A stretch of DNA of 64,000 nucleotides, taken from NCBI GenBank assembly GCA_026075535.2, contig AP026541.1, forward strand, positions 8,618,001 to 8,682,000, read 5' to 3'. This document shows positions 45,759 to 57,502 of the stretch, one piece after another. Within the stretch, counting starts at the first letter, position 1; each line of letters opens with the position of its first letter. A model generated the notes under the pieces. It was not told where the DNA came from. It saw only the letters and a program-made list of their open reading frames with translations, and made no database searches. The position numbers and the translations under genes are program-made. The stretch is from Tricholoma matsutake (lineage: Eukaryota > Basidiomycota > Agaricomycetes > Agaricales > Tricholomataceae).

Positions 45759-48160
45759 CTACATATCTCGGAACTTATTATACCTGTGTCCCATGCCTTT
45801 GCCTCCGCTATTCCTGGCTTTCTTAACTACCCTGCCAATGGCATCCAAGCCTGAGAGACGCGTTATGAAAGAAAATTGCGATCTAGTGGTGCAGACTAAC
45901 CTCGCGCCAAGTCGTCAAGAGGAGGTCCAAAAGAGAGACGGACGAAATGGTGACATGGAGAGTTGAACAAGTTGCGGCGATGGGCTGGGTTGATGTCGAA
46001 AAATATTCCGGGAATCACGATGGTCTTTTCTTTGAGCAGTTCTTCGAAGAAAGTCTACGTTCCAGATTCAACATGCAGTTTCATGGGCGGATCCAAATGA
46101 ACGCCCACCAAGCCATTATTCAACGGCGCTGGAAGTTTCTCGACGTTGAGCCATATGTAGAAAGTGCTCGTGGGAGGAATATCGACATCGAGATTAAGTT
46201 TGCGGAGTCGCTCAAGGACATAGTCCCGTTTTGCCTTGAAATGTCTCTGGAGGGCAACCTATAAGAAGCATGACGTTCAGCATCGGGGATGAATTTGAAA
46301 GAAGTGCTCGCTTTTTCTGTTGCAACTCGAGAGGGCTCCAACAGCGAGAGGGCTGCCAGCTGCATACTACAAATCTACTATCAGCGCCAGATACATGTGA
46401 TGCTGAAAACGCGCACGACTCACGGATGATTGGCTCCGCCATCTAGGAAAGAGCCTGCAATATGACATTGTCTAATTCAATGCGCACGTATCCGAATATG
46501 CAGAAGATGAAGCGGACCTGATTGTGAAAGCGCTGTGACAAGATTCTTGGGCCCGATCACCCAGCAAACCCGCCAGCCAGGTAGACGCCAATTCTAGGGC
46601 AAAAAGGATCAGCATGTGCTTATGGGCTAAACGGTTAAAAGAACTTTTGTAAGGCCGTCTATAATTACACAAGAGTCCTGTGATGCTACATGAGGACGCT
46701 GTGATACAGGAACTGAGCAGATATGCCTACTTCATTAACATCCTCAATATACTTGGCGGAGGACACAGATTTTCCATAATCGCTCTCATTTTCAGGGTAA
46801 ATGTACCATGAATAGAACTGGGAGCTAGTGTGTCAGTCTAGCACAGGATAATTAGACACAACCTACCTCATCCAAGATGACCGTCGTGCCCTCCCTGCTC
46901 AGCGAAACCAGTTCTTTCAATTCATTTCCCCTAAAGCAAATCCGTAAGTTTGTTTACATCCGTGTTGGAAGACGTTCTTTACTTGATGACCTACGAAACT
47001 TCTGAATTAGATTGAGAAATCAATTATCTGACAGTGACTTACCTGGCCAGTAGGATTACGCGGATTCGAAGCAAGGATCACGGCCAGTCCCTGAGTTCGG
47101 ATATCTTTCTGTGCAATGAACGGCTTTAACATGGCGCTCAAAACAACTAGAGGAATGCACCAACCTTGGTTTGTTCGATATCAAGGCGGTATTTAGACTG
47201 AATTAACCTTCATTTCAAGAAATGGTTGACGGCATGGACAGACAATCCTACCTTCGCATCAAGACTAGTAGGAACTCGTCTATGAGCCGAATGTTATGGT
47301 GCAAAAATATGAAAACGTACGCAGTAGGAACAGGAACTAGCCGTTTAAATGCGCTAAGAACTTGGTCATAAGCAGTATAATCAGGAACCTGGTATGACTA
47401 CAGCGAGATCAGCAGAGTGGGAGAGGAGTTAAGGTAAGAAACTCACAGTGTAGACATCGCCAATGACGGCTGCAACGCGTGAAAGCCCAGCACGACCACC
47501 AGGAACAATGCAAACGTTTTCATACGTGTATTGACTAGCCTTTCCCTTGCGGTATGTGTCGTTATACAGACGTGCCACAGCCTCTCGGAGGGCTGCAACG
47601 ACAATGCATATCACGTGTGATATTTAAATCTGAACGGTGAATAGTACCTTTGACTCCGGTCGTGGGGGCGTATTCCAAAGAGTCTGTGGGCATGGGGATA
47701 GCTTGTGGGCGGTCCGGGGCGTTAGGGATGGGTCCAACTTCGGGAGCGCCTTGGCCGAGATTCGCCCATTCATGAGAATTGGCATAATTGAAACCGTTGG
47801 CGATAGCACGATCCGAGCAGTATATGACGCCCGTGCTGCCAGGGTGCTCGATGCCTGGAACAGTCTCTTCATCCTTCAAATGCCAAGACTGAGCGCAAAT
47901 TACGTAAATGATATGATCGGACTGACAGGGTTGACAATTTGGGGAGTAAGGCCTTTTGGTTGGTGGCCAACAGCTTGGCGAAAAATCTTGGAACCAGGAA
48001 TTACATCACTATAGCATGGCATCCGATTAGAGAGATCAAGCGGATCTGAACCTACCTGATGTGCTTCTGAGTCCTTTTCGTGCTTTTGGTGTTTGACTAC
48101 ATCGAGAACCTGGTCGACGAGGCCAGAGAAAGATTGAACGCGTGGAAGATTGAAGTGCAT
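45759..48160 (-). CDS. PLP-dependent aminotransferase, class I/II fold
   Basis: Many short exons starting MHFNLPRVQSFSGLVDQV (48160-48056); the first intron is 47889-48055. Key blocks in order: WANLGQGAPEVGPIP, ALREAVARLYNDTYR, YENVCIVPGGRAGLSRV, VPDYTAYDQVLSAFKRLVPV, LASNPRNPTGQ and TVILDEFYSWYIYP (Asp to the pyridine nitrogen, Tyr). DGLTKNWRLPGWRVCWVIG has the Schiff-base Lys. ALSQSGSFLDGGANHP and CHHFVRLSFGPPLDDL (substrate carboxylate Arg) follow. The protein ends KFRDM. It is a complete type I aminotransferase of a fungal aromatic/aspartate-like group; amino-donor specificity cannot be read. Frame requires about a dozen introns, one perhaps GC-AG (46259-46311). It is divergent from arginase. 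Confidence 0.87.
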
Positions 48161-48663
48161 TGCGAATGAGGGTGGAATGCGGAATCAAAAACGAGAAGAG
48201 CACATATATATACAACATACCACGTGTTCGAGAGCAGGCAGTGCGTTAAGAGTATTCGCCTCGTCTGTCGACATGAAGATTGTTATCGCACTCAGATCTT
48301 TCCAAATCCCATATATAGACCACTGCTACCCCAGGTACGCCCGTTTTATCTTGATCGGAGTCCTAAGTATTCTCACACGAGCGCCCTCACGTATCTTCAA
48401 ACCGTCCAGACGTCGTAAGGGGTGACTTGTCGACGTTGCAGCAGAGCAATATATACTGCGCCGCTTCGATCCGAAACATCGCTAACATATGTTTAGAGGC
48501 GGATATCAAATTGCAAACATTGTAAACATCGTCAGCCGCCACTGAGCGTCACGTTTCCAACAACACCATACGCTCTCGGATCTTCATGCTGACAGAATAA
48601 GTACTTAAGCTTTAAGCCTGAACGTCAATTGGGGTCCTTGTTTCTAAACCTCTCTGCTTTGAT
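48161..48663. promoter_or_regulatory. divergent promoter region of aminotransferase and arginase
   Basis: 503 bp between the two start codons. A TATA-like run (CACATATATATAC at 48201-48213) lies about 41-53 bp upstream of the aminotransferase ATG on its strand. No shared operator is evident. Both genes act in amino-acid breakdown, so joint nitrogen regulation is possible but not shown. Confidence 0.4.
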
Positions 48664-50030
48664 ATGTCCAAGTTCATTGATGAGCCCAGGACGACAGCGG
48701 TTAGTTTTTGTTTGTTAGTATCCGACTATCGTTGACATGTAAAAGATTGTCGGATGTCCATTCAGGTACCTTGCCCCTTTTTTTCCCGAACGCGAAACCA
48801 CTAAAGCAATATTTGCGACAGTGGTGGTCAAGTAAGTATACAATCCATTGAATGAATTTATGGGATTTTACCAGCACACACCTTTAGACAAGACCTGGGG
48901 TTGACGAGGGACCCATCCGTATGGTAGAAGCTGGCCTCATCAATCAACTTGAAGGTCTCGGTTGGAAAGTGAAGTTCGATGGGCATCATCAGTTCGAAGA
49001 TATCAAGGCGGCGGACGACCCACCAATCGGAATTCTAAAGAACCCGAGGCTAGTGTCCCGTGTCACCAAATCTGTTGCCAGAGTCGTTGGAGATCACATT
49101 GCAAAGCGGGAGTTGCCTGTCACTCTTGGAGGTGATCATTCTTTAGTATACATATATCATTTCTTGCTCTCGCTCCTTGGAACTCACATCGTCTTCCAGG
49201 CACTTGGGACGATTTCAGGAACTTTAAGGTAGGAATCAAAGGTTGGCACGCAGCCCAAACTAATTTACAAGGATGGTAGTGTGCACCCAGAGACTTGTGT
49301 CGTCTGGATTGATGCTCATGCCGACATCAATACGGCAGAATCGACTGTTTCGGGTGAGTTGTACATCACCTTGGAATAGCTGTCAAGTCACAGGTTTGCA
49401 TGGCAGGTAATATCCACGGCATGCCTGTTTCATTTTTACTCGGTATCGGACGCAAGATACCTGAATTTTCCTGGGTGAAGTCCCTTTTGAAGACCCAACG
49501 GCTTGTTTACATCGGCCTACGTGATGTAGACATGGGTGAGAAGCAGATTCTACGCGAGAATAATATCAAGGCGTTCAGCATGCACGACGTCGACAAGCAT
49601 GGCATTGGGAAAGTGGTTGAAATGGCGCTCGATCATGTCAATCCCAACAGAGATCTGCCCATACATCTCAGTTTCGATGTGGATGCTTTGGATCCCTCTG
49701 TGGCACCATCCACTGGCACTCCAGTGAGGCAATTCCTTATCATCTCGTTCTCAGGGATCCTGATGGCTTCCCGACAGGTCCGAGGAGGACTTAGCTTCCG
49801 AGAAGGTCACTATATATGTGAAGCGATCAGTGAAACTGGTTTACTTGTAGCATTGGATTTGATGGTATTAATTGTTGTCCCTTTGAGTGGAAGGACTTGT
49901 CTGACTTGTTTTCTAGGAGGTCAACCCCTCTCTCGCGGATTATGATAGTGTTCAGCAGACTGTCGCTGTTGGTTGCTCCTTGGTGAGATCGGCGTTAGGT
50001 CTGTCGCAACTCCAATTACTGTCATATTAG
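48664..50030 (+). CDS. arginase
   Basis: Hydrolyses arginine to ornithine and urea. Exons: 48664-48699, 48746-48765 (20 nt), 48822-48831 (10 nt), 48888-49145, 49200-49228 (29 nt), then from 49280 on. The spliced start reads TTAIVGCPFSGGQTRPGVDE, the family N-terminus. Manganese ligands are visible in LGGDHSL (His), WIDAHADIN (Asp-His-Asp) and SFDVDALDP (two Asp), with the substrate loop around NIHGMP and [20 protein letters not shown]. The end [13 protein letters not shown] is conserved. The tail LSQLQLLSY may be read-through of a 36-nt intron giving LEPVS, so the stop is uncertain (50030 or about 50043). Length near 310-330 residues is typical. Confidence 0.92.
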
Positions 50031-50679
50031 AGCCTGTCTCATGATTGGATATCAAGGGGAGACCCTATTGTAGCGATTGTATCACCCGTCGTGACACCCA
50101 GATCATGTATTGCATGATAGCGACCGTCCTTTCCTCCTTTTCCTGGAAATTACATTCGCATAATAACTCAGACAATTGTCTGGCCTGAGGATCGATCAAT
50201 TGACGTTTGTTACACCCGATTCAACGGTGATCCAAGGCGGAGATTCGTAGGGCGATTTAGCAACTGGCTTGAATCGTTGAATCGCCTAGTCTGAACCGCG
50301 ATTTCAATATGTGACGGTTCAACCTCCTGACTTCAATTAAATTAGAATCGATGCCCCGTTTCTGAAAAAGCTTGACGGTCATCTAGATTCTACACCTTTG
50401 AAATCGTCTTTTACTTCCTACTCTCCTAACATATTTAGGAATGTCATTCCACGCAGATAGTAATACCAACACATACAGCTGGCTGTACTGCAAAACAAAG
50501 TTAACACTACGTCTATCATAGGAAGATCAATGATAGATGATAGATAGATTGCAGCCGTTTGAAAGCCTTGAATATACAAACTTTGTTGTGGTCGCCAGGG
50601 TCCTCCATCTAAAAGATCGGCAAAGACCGAGAAAGGGATTTGTGTCTTCTGGCTTCTATAGGCGTTGACATCCCCAGTT
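50031..50679. other. intergenic region upstream of the kinesin
   Basis: About 650 bp with no recognised gene. Contains a GATAGATGATAGATAGATTG run near 50530-50550. It presumably holds the arginase 3' UTR and the kinesin promoter. Confidence 0.45.
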
Positions 50680-53600
50680 ATGGCCCCCTCGAGCTCGTCG
50701 TCCGCAACGACGACCTCGGTTCAAGTTGGCAAGTCTACCCAATTATCGTGATACTTAGTCACCCTGATAACCCACGTCGATAGCTCTGCGGATCCGCCCA
50801 CCCACAACCCAGGATTCCACTTCCATCCCCGCTCGTTTTCAACGCTCAGTCATTCAGGCAACCTCCTCCACCACAATCTCCATCGAATCAACTTCAGCTA
50901 CTGCCCAAGGGACAGGCCCTCTGGTTGCTGCCCCATCGGCATCTTCTGGTTCTACCCCCAAACGCCAGTTCTTTTCCTTTGATCAGGTGCACTCTCCTCC
51001 AACAACGCAATATGACCTTTTTACTTCAACCGCAAAACCACTTGTATCCCGCTTCGTTGAGGGATTCAACTGTACCATTTTGGCATATGGACAGACCAGC
51101 AGCGGGAAGACCTTTACTATGACTGGAGTTGATTTGGACGCTGATCCCTCTGACCCTAACAACGGCATGGGGATCATCCCAAGGGCTGTCTCAACAATTT
51201 TCTCTACTGCCAGGCAGCTAAAGGAAGAGCGTGGTGGAGCTTGGAACTACAGTGTCAAAGGCTCCTTCATTGAACTTTACAACGAGGATCTTATTGATCT
51301 CTTGAGCTTCGACGACAACACTGGGGGCAGGCGCGAGGTGCAGATTAGGGAAGACAAGGACGGCCACATAATCTGGGGCGGACTTCGCGAGATGAATGTT
51401 AGGAATCCTGTCGAGGTCATGTCGTGAGTGATCTCAGTCCTATCTCTTTTACACGAATTCTTCAGACTCTAATTGTACCAACACTCTTCAAGTTTGCTTC
51501 AGAAAGGAACAGCAATTAGGCGGACGAACGAAACGGACATGAATGCGCAATCTTCCCGTTCGCATGCCATTTTCTCCCTTACTCTGACGCAAAAGAAGTA
51601 TACCGGATCTGGACCTCCACCGCGATCCTCTTCACCGCTGCCGCCAGGCGGTCGTTCACCTTCGCGGCTGGCACGACCAGGATCCATGTACGCTAATTCC
51701 ACATCCGGGGTTCGCGTGGCATCACCGACATTCGGGCGGCCCTCGACTCCCAGCTTTGTCGCCGCCATGGGACGAGGTGGTGGGCTTCGGCCAGCCAGTG
51801 CTCTTGGTCACGCGGGAGAACGATTAAGTGCAGGTAACACCGAGGACGATGTAGGCGAATGGGTCACTATTGTCTCCAAATTTCATTTTGTGGATCTGGC
51901 TGGGTCTGAACGGGTAGGGCATCGTTACATTCTTTGCAATCATTCCCTCACTAAATTACATGTCCCATGTAGCTTAAACGTACAGCTGCCGCTGGAGAAC
52001 GTATTAAAGAAGGAATTTCTATCAACAGTGGTCTTCTCGCTCTTGGCAACGTCATTTCCGCACTTGGTGACCCTTCACGCGCCAAATCGCATACAGCAAC
52101 TCACGTTCCTTACCGCGACTCGAAACTTACCCGTCTATTGCAGGATTCCTTGGGTGGCAACGCGCACACACTCATGATTGCATGTGTCAGCCCTGCCGAG
52201 TGGAATGCCAATGAAACGCTCAATACCCTGAAATATGCCAATCGCGCTAGAAATATCAAGAACCGTGCGGTGCTTAATGAGAGGGAAGACGGTTGGGATG
52301 ATGTGGAGTGGTTACAAGGTACTGTCACTCGTCTGAGAAAGGAACTCAAGGCCATTAAAGATGGAGGAGTGGTTTCTGGGCCTGATCCTTCTTCCGAAGT
52401 GTTGGAAGGTGCTGGTAAAAAAGTACTCGCGCAGATGACTGAGCTGCAAAACAACTACGAGGATCTGCGGGGGAAATTTGTTGAGCGGACGGAGGAACTT
52501 ACCCGACTAAGGCGGGAGCTCGGAGAAAAGCAGAGAGGAAGCAATTCCGGAGCTATAGGAGGGACTGCCAGGTATGAAGAGATTGTTGGGCCAGTCATCG
52601 AAGAGTACGAGAAGACGATCTCAGCAATGGAGGCTGAGCTGAACTTGAATCGGGCCGCGCTGAGGCATACAAATGAGATGGTGGAAGAGAAGGAAGAAGA
52701 GTTAGCAGCAGTCACAGAAAGACATGCTGCGACCGAGCTGTATGTAGAAGAACTCCGATCTCGGGTGGCGAAACTGGCAGAGAGAGAGGCCTCAACTGAA
52801 GTGAGTTTCTCGTTCAAATCTTCCGCGATAAGTCGCGTTAACGCTATCTACGCTCTTTAGGCGTATGTACGGGATCTGGAGGAAAAGATAAAGGCTTACG
52901 ACGAGACATCCATCACCTCGAGCGAATCCATGACAGATCTGAAGCGTGAAGTTTCTCGGTTTAAAGATGTCGAATCGCATTCAGGAAAATATATTGTGGA
53001 TCTCGAGGCGCGTTTGGCACGTTCCGATGAATCTATCGTGGCACTACAGCAGACTGTCGAAAACTTGGAGAGGGAATGTGAAAGACGGCAAGATGAGGTT
53101 GAGCTGTTGAAGTCTCGTTTGGAAGCACTTCGACAAGATGGTGAGAGTTGGCGGACTGACTTGGAGGAGAGAGAAAAGAGAGTCAAGGAGTTAGAGCTGA
53201 AGATGCTGGAGTGGGAAAGGAAGAAGAATGATGCTGGTGATGCTAGAATTCGGTTAGGAAACGTGGTTGGCGAGGTCGCATCAGCTCGGAAGAGCTTGGA
53301 AATCGATATAACGAATACTCCTGCGAGCACCGATGGATCTCCATCTCCGTCCTCCGCGATTGGACCAACTGCAGGACCGTTGGCGTCTGAGATTAGTCAG
53401 GGGCCGGATACACCAGGAGAAACTACGCCAAATCCAGCATTGGAAAGTCAACTACTTGCCCTTCAGCAGACACATACTGCAACATTGGCCGATCTCTCAT
53501 CTGTCACCGCTAAATATCGCGATGCCCTTCGCGAGATTTCCGACTTAGCGGCTCAAATTCAAGAAACCAAGCTCAATAATACTATCCCTGAATCTCCATT

Positions 53601-56600
53601 GGACAAACCTGTTGAAACTCCACCTTTGAGGCGAAGGATGACTGGCGGTAGAACCCGAGAAACCAGTGAACCTCAGGCTAATTCCCCAGGGCGGCGCCTT
53701 TTTTTCAGGCAAGCGGCCTCCGCGGAATCACTTCATGCGAGGCAAGTTCTTGCACTTCCTAGCGTCTTTTTGGACTGACTTTGCATACATCCCTAAAGGT
53801 CGCTTTCACAATCGCAATCGCTTTCTCAGGAATTATCATCGGTGCACTCGCGCAAAGCTTCTTTCTCAAGTCATGGCACGAGTAGCTCGCATTCTCCGAC
53901 TAGTTCACACTCGCACTTAAGTCCCACTATCTCTATCTCTCTACCTCCTCCAAATAACCACAGCGAGCGCTCTGTTGGCAGCCTTGAAAAGGAGATTATG
54001 CGATTGCAAGAGGTGCTTAAGGAGAGAGAGGCGGAGATTACCCTTTTAGAGGAATCGTTGAAGGAGCGAGATGAGGGGCTTGCAGTGGCGCCTGTGGTTC
54101 TAAACATCGCTGAGAATGGAGCTCCCGGGGTGAACGGGTTTTCCACGACTCCCGATACCGCCCTCTCTCCAAAGACTTTGAATCAATTCGATCATATCCG
54201 CAGAGGCATAGAAAATGGAAATGGTGCCTCGGACGAAGTTGACTCGGAAATGATTGGGACTTCTGAGCCGGATGAGTCTCTTGTCAGGTTAAATGAGCTC
54301 ATGTTGTATGTTGTTACCCCAATCTCCATTTTCATCTACACTAATTCTGTGTCATAGATCGATGGCGCAGAAGGAATCGACTCATCGAGAGGTGGTAGAA
54401 GACCTTGACACGCAGTTGAGTCAGGTTAGACGACAACTTGAAGATTTAACCACACTTTCAAGAGACCAGGTGGAATATCTCCTTTACTCTCCAGTTCTCC
54501 GTACTCAATGCTTCTCTTCTCAGGCCATCAATATGTCAACAGAGTTAGAAGGCCTTCGCGGCAAGCACAACGAGGCCATTCTAATGCTAGAAGAAATTCG
54601 AAGTTGCGAGGCCGCACTCCAAGCCGCCTTGCAGGATGCAGAATCCTCCCATGCGGCTGAAGTTGATCTGCTACGAAGTCAGCACCAGAAGGCTCTAGAT
54701 GACAAGAGTGCGGAAGTCGATGGACTCATGTCGCGCTTGAAGGACGAGCATGAAAGTGTCTTAGCGACCCTCCGCGGGGAACTTGCGACGGCATCAGCAG
54801 CGCTTCAGAAAGCCCATCGTGATCATGAAGAGGCCTTTGGAAAGCTCACAGAAAAGCATGAAAAAGAGTTGCGCTGCCGAATCCAGGAGGTCAACGATGC
54901 CCTTGCTCAATCGCGAGATGACCACGACAAGAGCATAGCTCGCATCACGGCCGAACATGAGGAAGTGCTCAAACAGAAGGATGCTGCAGCGAATGCTGTC
55001 CTTCAACGCACCGAGGAAGAGTACTACAACGCCCTTACAAAGCTTCGTGGTGATCATGCTGAAGCGTTGAAGAAGCATGTTTCGGAGATGAACGCTACGA
55101 TCGAAAGACTACGGATGGAGCACACAGGCGAACTTAGGATGGCAGATATCGCTAAGGAGGGCTTGCTATCTGAATCACAGTCGTCTCAAATCAATGCCCT
55201 CCAAGAACTTCAAGATGAACATGCTGCTGCAATCGCGCGGAAAGAGGCTTCGTTCGTTGAGGAGATGGAAAATCTGAAGGCAGATCATATTCGATCAATG
55301 ACGACGCAAGTTGAAGATTATACCCTCCAGATGGACAGGCTCAGGCTGGAACATGAAACTGTGTTGGCACGGTTCAAGGAAGAGCGCAGGATAGAGGTCG
55401 ACCGCTTAACTTTGGCCTTGAAAGATGTTCAAGAAACGAGTGGCGCTGCCTTTGTTAAGTATCAAATGGAATCCGAGGCGGCTATTCACACGATACGAGA
55501 GCAGCATGCCACAGTTCTTCGAGAATTGGAGGCTGGGCACGAAAAGGAAGTACAGAAGATGGAGCATGTCCACGAGATGGCTCTTACAGATGCCCTTTCG
55601 CAGTCTGAAGCGGACCGTATTGCTCTCGTCCAATCCCACACCGAAGAGGCGTTGAGAATAAAAGCTCAACAACAGCAAGAGATTGCCGCCGTCAGTACGA
55701 CTCTTGTCAATGTCCAAGAAAGTCTCCGAAGCTCAGACGCAGCCCGACTGCAGAGTGAACGTCTCTTAGAGGAAGAAAGGGAACGTTTTGCCACCAGCCT
55801 GGATGAGTTAACTGGACGACACTCTGAAGAGCTGGAAACGCTTCATAAGGAGCATGATTCGCTTCTCCAGAAAGGGAATTCGCAGAAAGCAGCTCAGGAA
55901 GATAGCGACCGACGTCTTAGGGAAGAGAAAGACCGTCTAGTTCTATCTATCGATGGTTTAACTCTACGACATTCGGAAGAGCTTGAAACACTTCATAAAG
56001 ATCACGACCTTCTTCTCCAGAAGTTGAACTCCTACGAACTCGCCGCTGAGAAGGATTCCATAGTTCGTGAACAAACGAGGAAGACCCATGAGCATGACTT
56101 GGCGCAGAAGACAACTGCCATCGAAGGTATGGAGCGCCAACTCACCGTTGCCAATGAGGAAAGAGATGAGCTGGAAGCGGAGGTCGCGAAGCTTCGGGGA
56201 GAACTTGACAAGACTCGAGGAGAGCAGTCAAAGCTCATCCAAGAAGCCTCAAAACGCCAGTCCCTCGTAGACGAGTTGGACCGACATCGGTCAGTTCTGG
56301 CGGAAACACAAGAAACCCTGCACAGAGTGAAAGATGAGAAAGACACCATGCAAGCCGAGAAGATGCGTGCAGACGCCCTAGTACGTGATTTGCAGGCTCA
56401 AATTGCTCGCAGTGCCTCACCCCCGAATGGGCGACCTGTGACTGAGCGAAACGTGTCATACCCTCGATCGACTGGACTCCCTCCTATGAAACTACCTCCG
56501 CCCACACCCCCACCCTCCGTTCCGCCTCCACCTGCGCCCCGTGCTCCTGGGATGGTCAATGGAGATGCAAGCGGGAGCACATCATCGCATGGATCTTCAA

Positions 56601-57158
56601 CTATCAGTGCCTCTATCTCCTCCCGCGAATCACAGCCTGAGTCGCCCGCGACGTCTCTTGGTCATGTACAGGTACCATCTGTTGACACGAAAGCCGCTAA
56701 GCTTGAACAACAAGCAAAACAAATCGAAGAGCAAGAGGCAATGATCAAGACGCTCAACAAGCAGTTGACCCATTGTGAAACTGATCTCCAAACACATATG
56801 GACCTGGTTACTACGCTGGAGACTTCGCTTGGTGATTCAGAAAAGAATCGTGAGTATTAGTTTTATTCATATATCGCGAAGACCCCATCGTTTCCTCGTA
56901 GTTCGCAAAGCTCGCATGCACGCAACAGAACTTGCACGAGAGCGGGACACCCTCAACGCCACGATCGAGACGATCAAAAACGAGCTGACGGATGCCAAAC
57001 GCGAAGTGGTCACCGTTAGAAGATCAATAGTTGAAGAGAAACAATCCCTGGAGCAGAGACTTGACGAAGAAAGAAAAGCGAAAGAACGAGCACGGCAACA
57101 GCTGGACTCTCGGATGGATGAGCTACAGAAACGAAAATCAAAGTTTGCGTGCCTATGA
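50680..57158 (+). CDS. kinesin motor protein, kinesin-4 (KIF4/KIF21)-like
   Basis: Nine or so exons starting 50680-50728. The motor domain is N-terminal: VQVALRIRPP, the P-loop [11 protein letters not shown], switch [14 protein letters not shown], switch [13 protein letters not shown] and [51 protein letters not shown] and the neck [15 protein letters not shown] complete it. The last block is typical of kinesin-4. An unusual Pro/Ser/Gly-rich insert of about 80 residues sits between switch I and switch II (51600-51870). The rest, some 1500 residues, is mostly coiled coil with a proline-rich patch near 56490-56550 ([15 protein letters not shown]). No WD40 tail, so closer to KIF4 in layout. Introns 50729-50783 and 53742-53798 are GC-AG with GCAAGT donors. 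A 54-nt intron at 54471-54524 keeps the frame open if retained. Confidence 0.9.
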
Positions 57159-57502
57159 TCCTACCTATCGACCATCCTTGCTTTTGTTTTCTCTTGGAGC
57201 CACTTATCACGGGAACCGCCGGACGTACTCCCTCGACTGTCACTTATAATTATTATTACATCCCCTGGGGCATCCAGGTCCACTCATTCTTCTTGTCATG
57301 TCCGGCTCTCTGGACTTTTACTGTAGAGGAGTAAGATACCCTCACCTTATCCATCTTATGTTTGTTTCCTTATGTTGAATCAGTACGTCATGCTACATCA
57401 ATAAATATCTGGATTTCTACAGTATTTGGTGGGGCACAATTAATTATAATCTATCGTTCCGAAATAGTTCCTGGCGAGGCTGATCCTTTACCAGCCTTTA
57501 CC
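57159..57502. other. intergenic region between kinesin and SDR
   Basis: 344 bp, no gene recognised. Presumed kinesin 3' UTR and SDR promoter. Confidence 0.45.

Noticed and set aside
45947..46264. Plus-strand 105-codon ORF
   Set aside because: It is the shadow of conserved aminotransferase exons on the minus strand (HHFVRLSFG and STFYIWL regions).
47637..48014. Plus-strand 125-codon ORF
   Set aside because: Antisense to the conserved aminotransferase exon GQGAPEVGPIP.
51499..52817. Minus-strand serine-rich ORFs opposite the kinesin
   Set aside because: They mirror coiled-coil codons rich in GAG/GAA (CTC/TTC on the other strand) and carry no motif.
54293..54358. Separate gene starting at 54293 for the 855-codon coiled-coil frame
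   Set aside because: An intron at about 54306-54357 joins it in frame to the upstream kinesin coiled coil. The 54-nt in-frame interval at 54471-54524 also looks like an intron.
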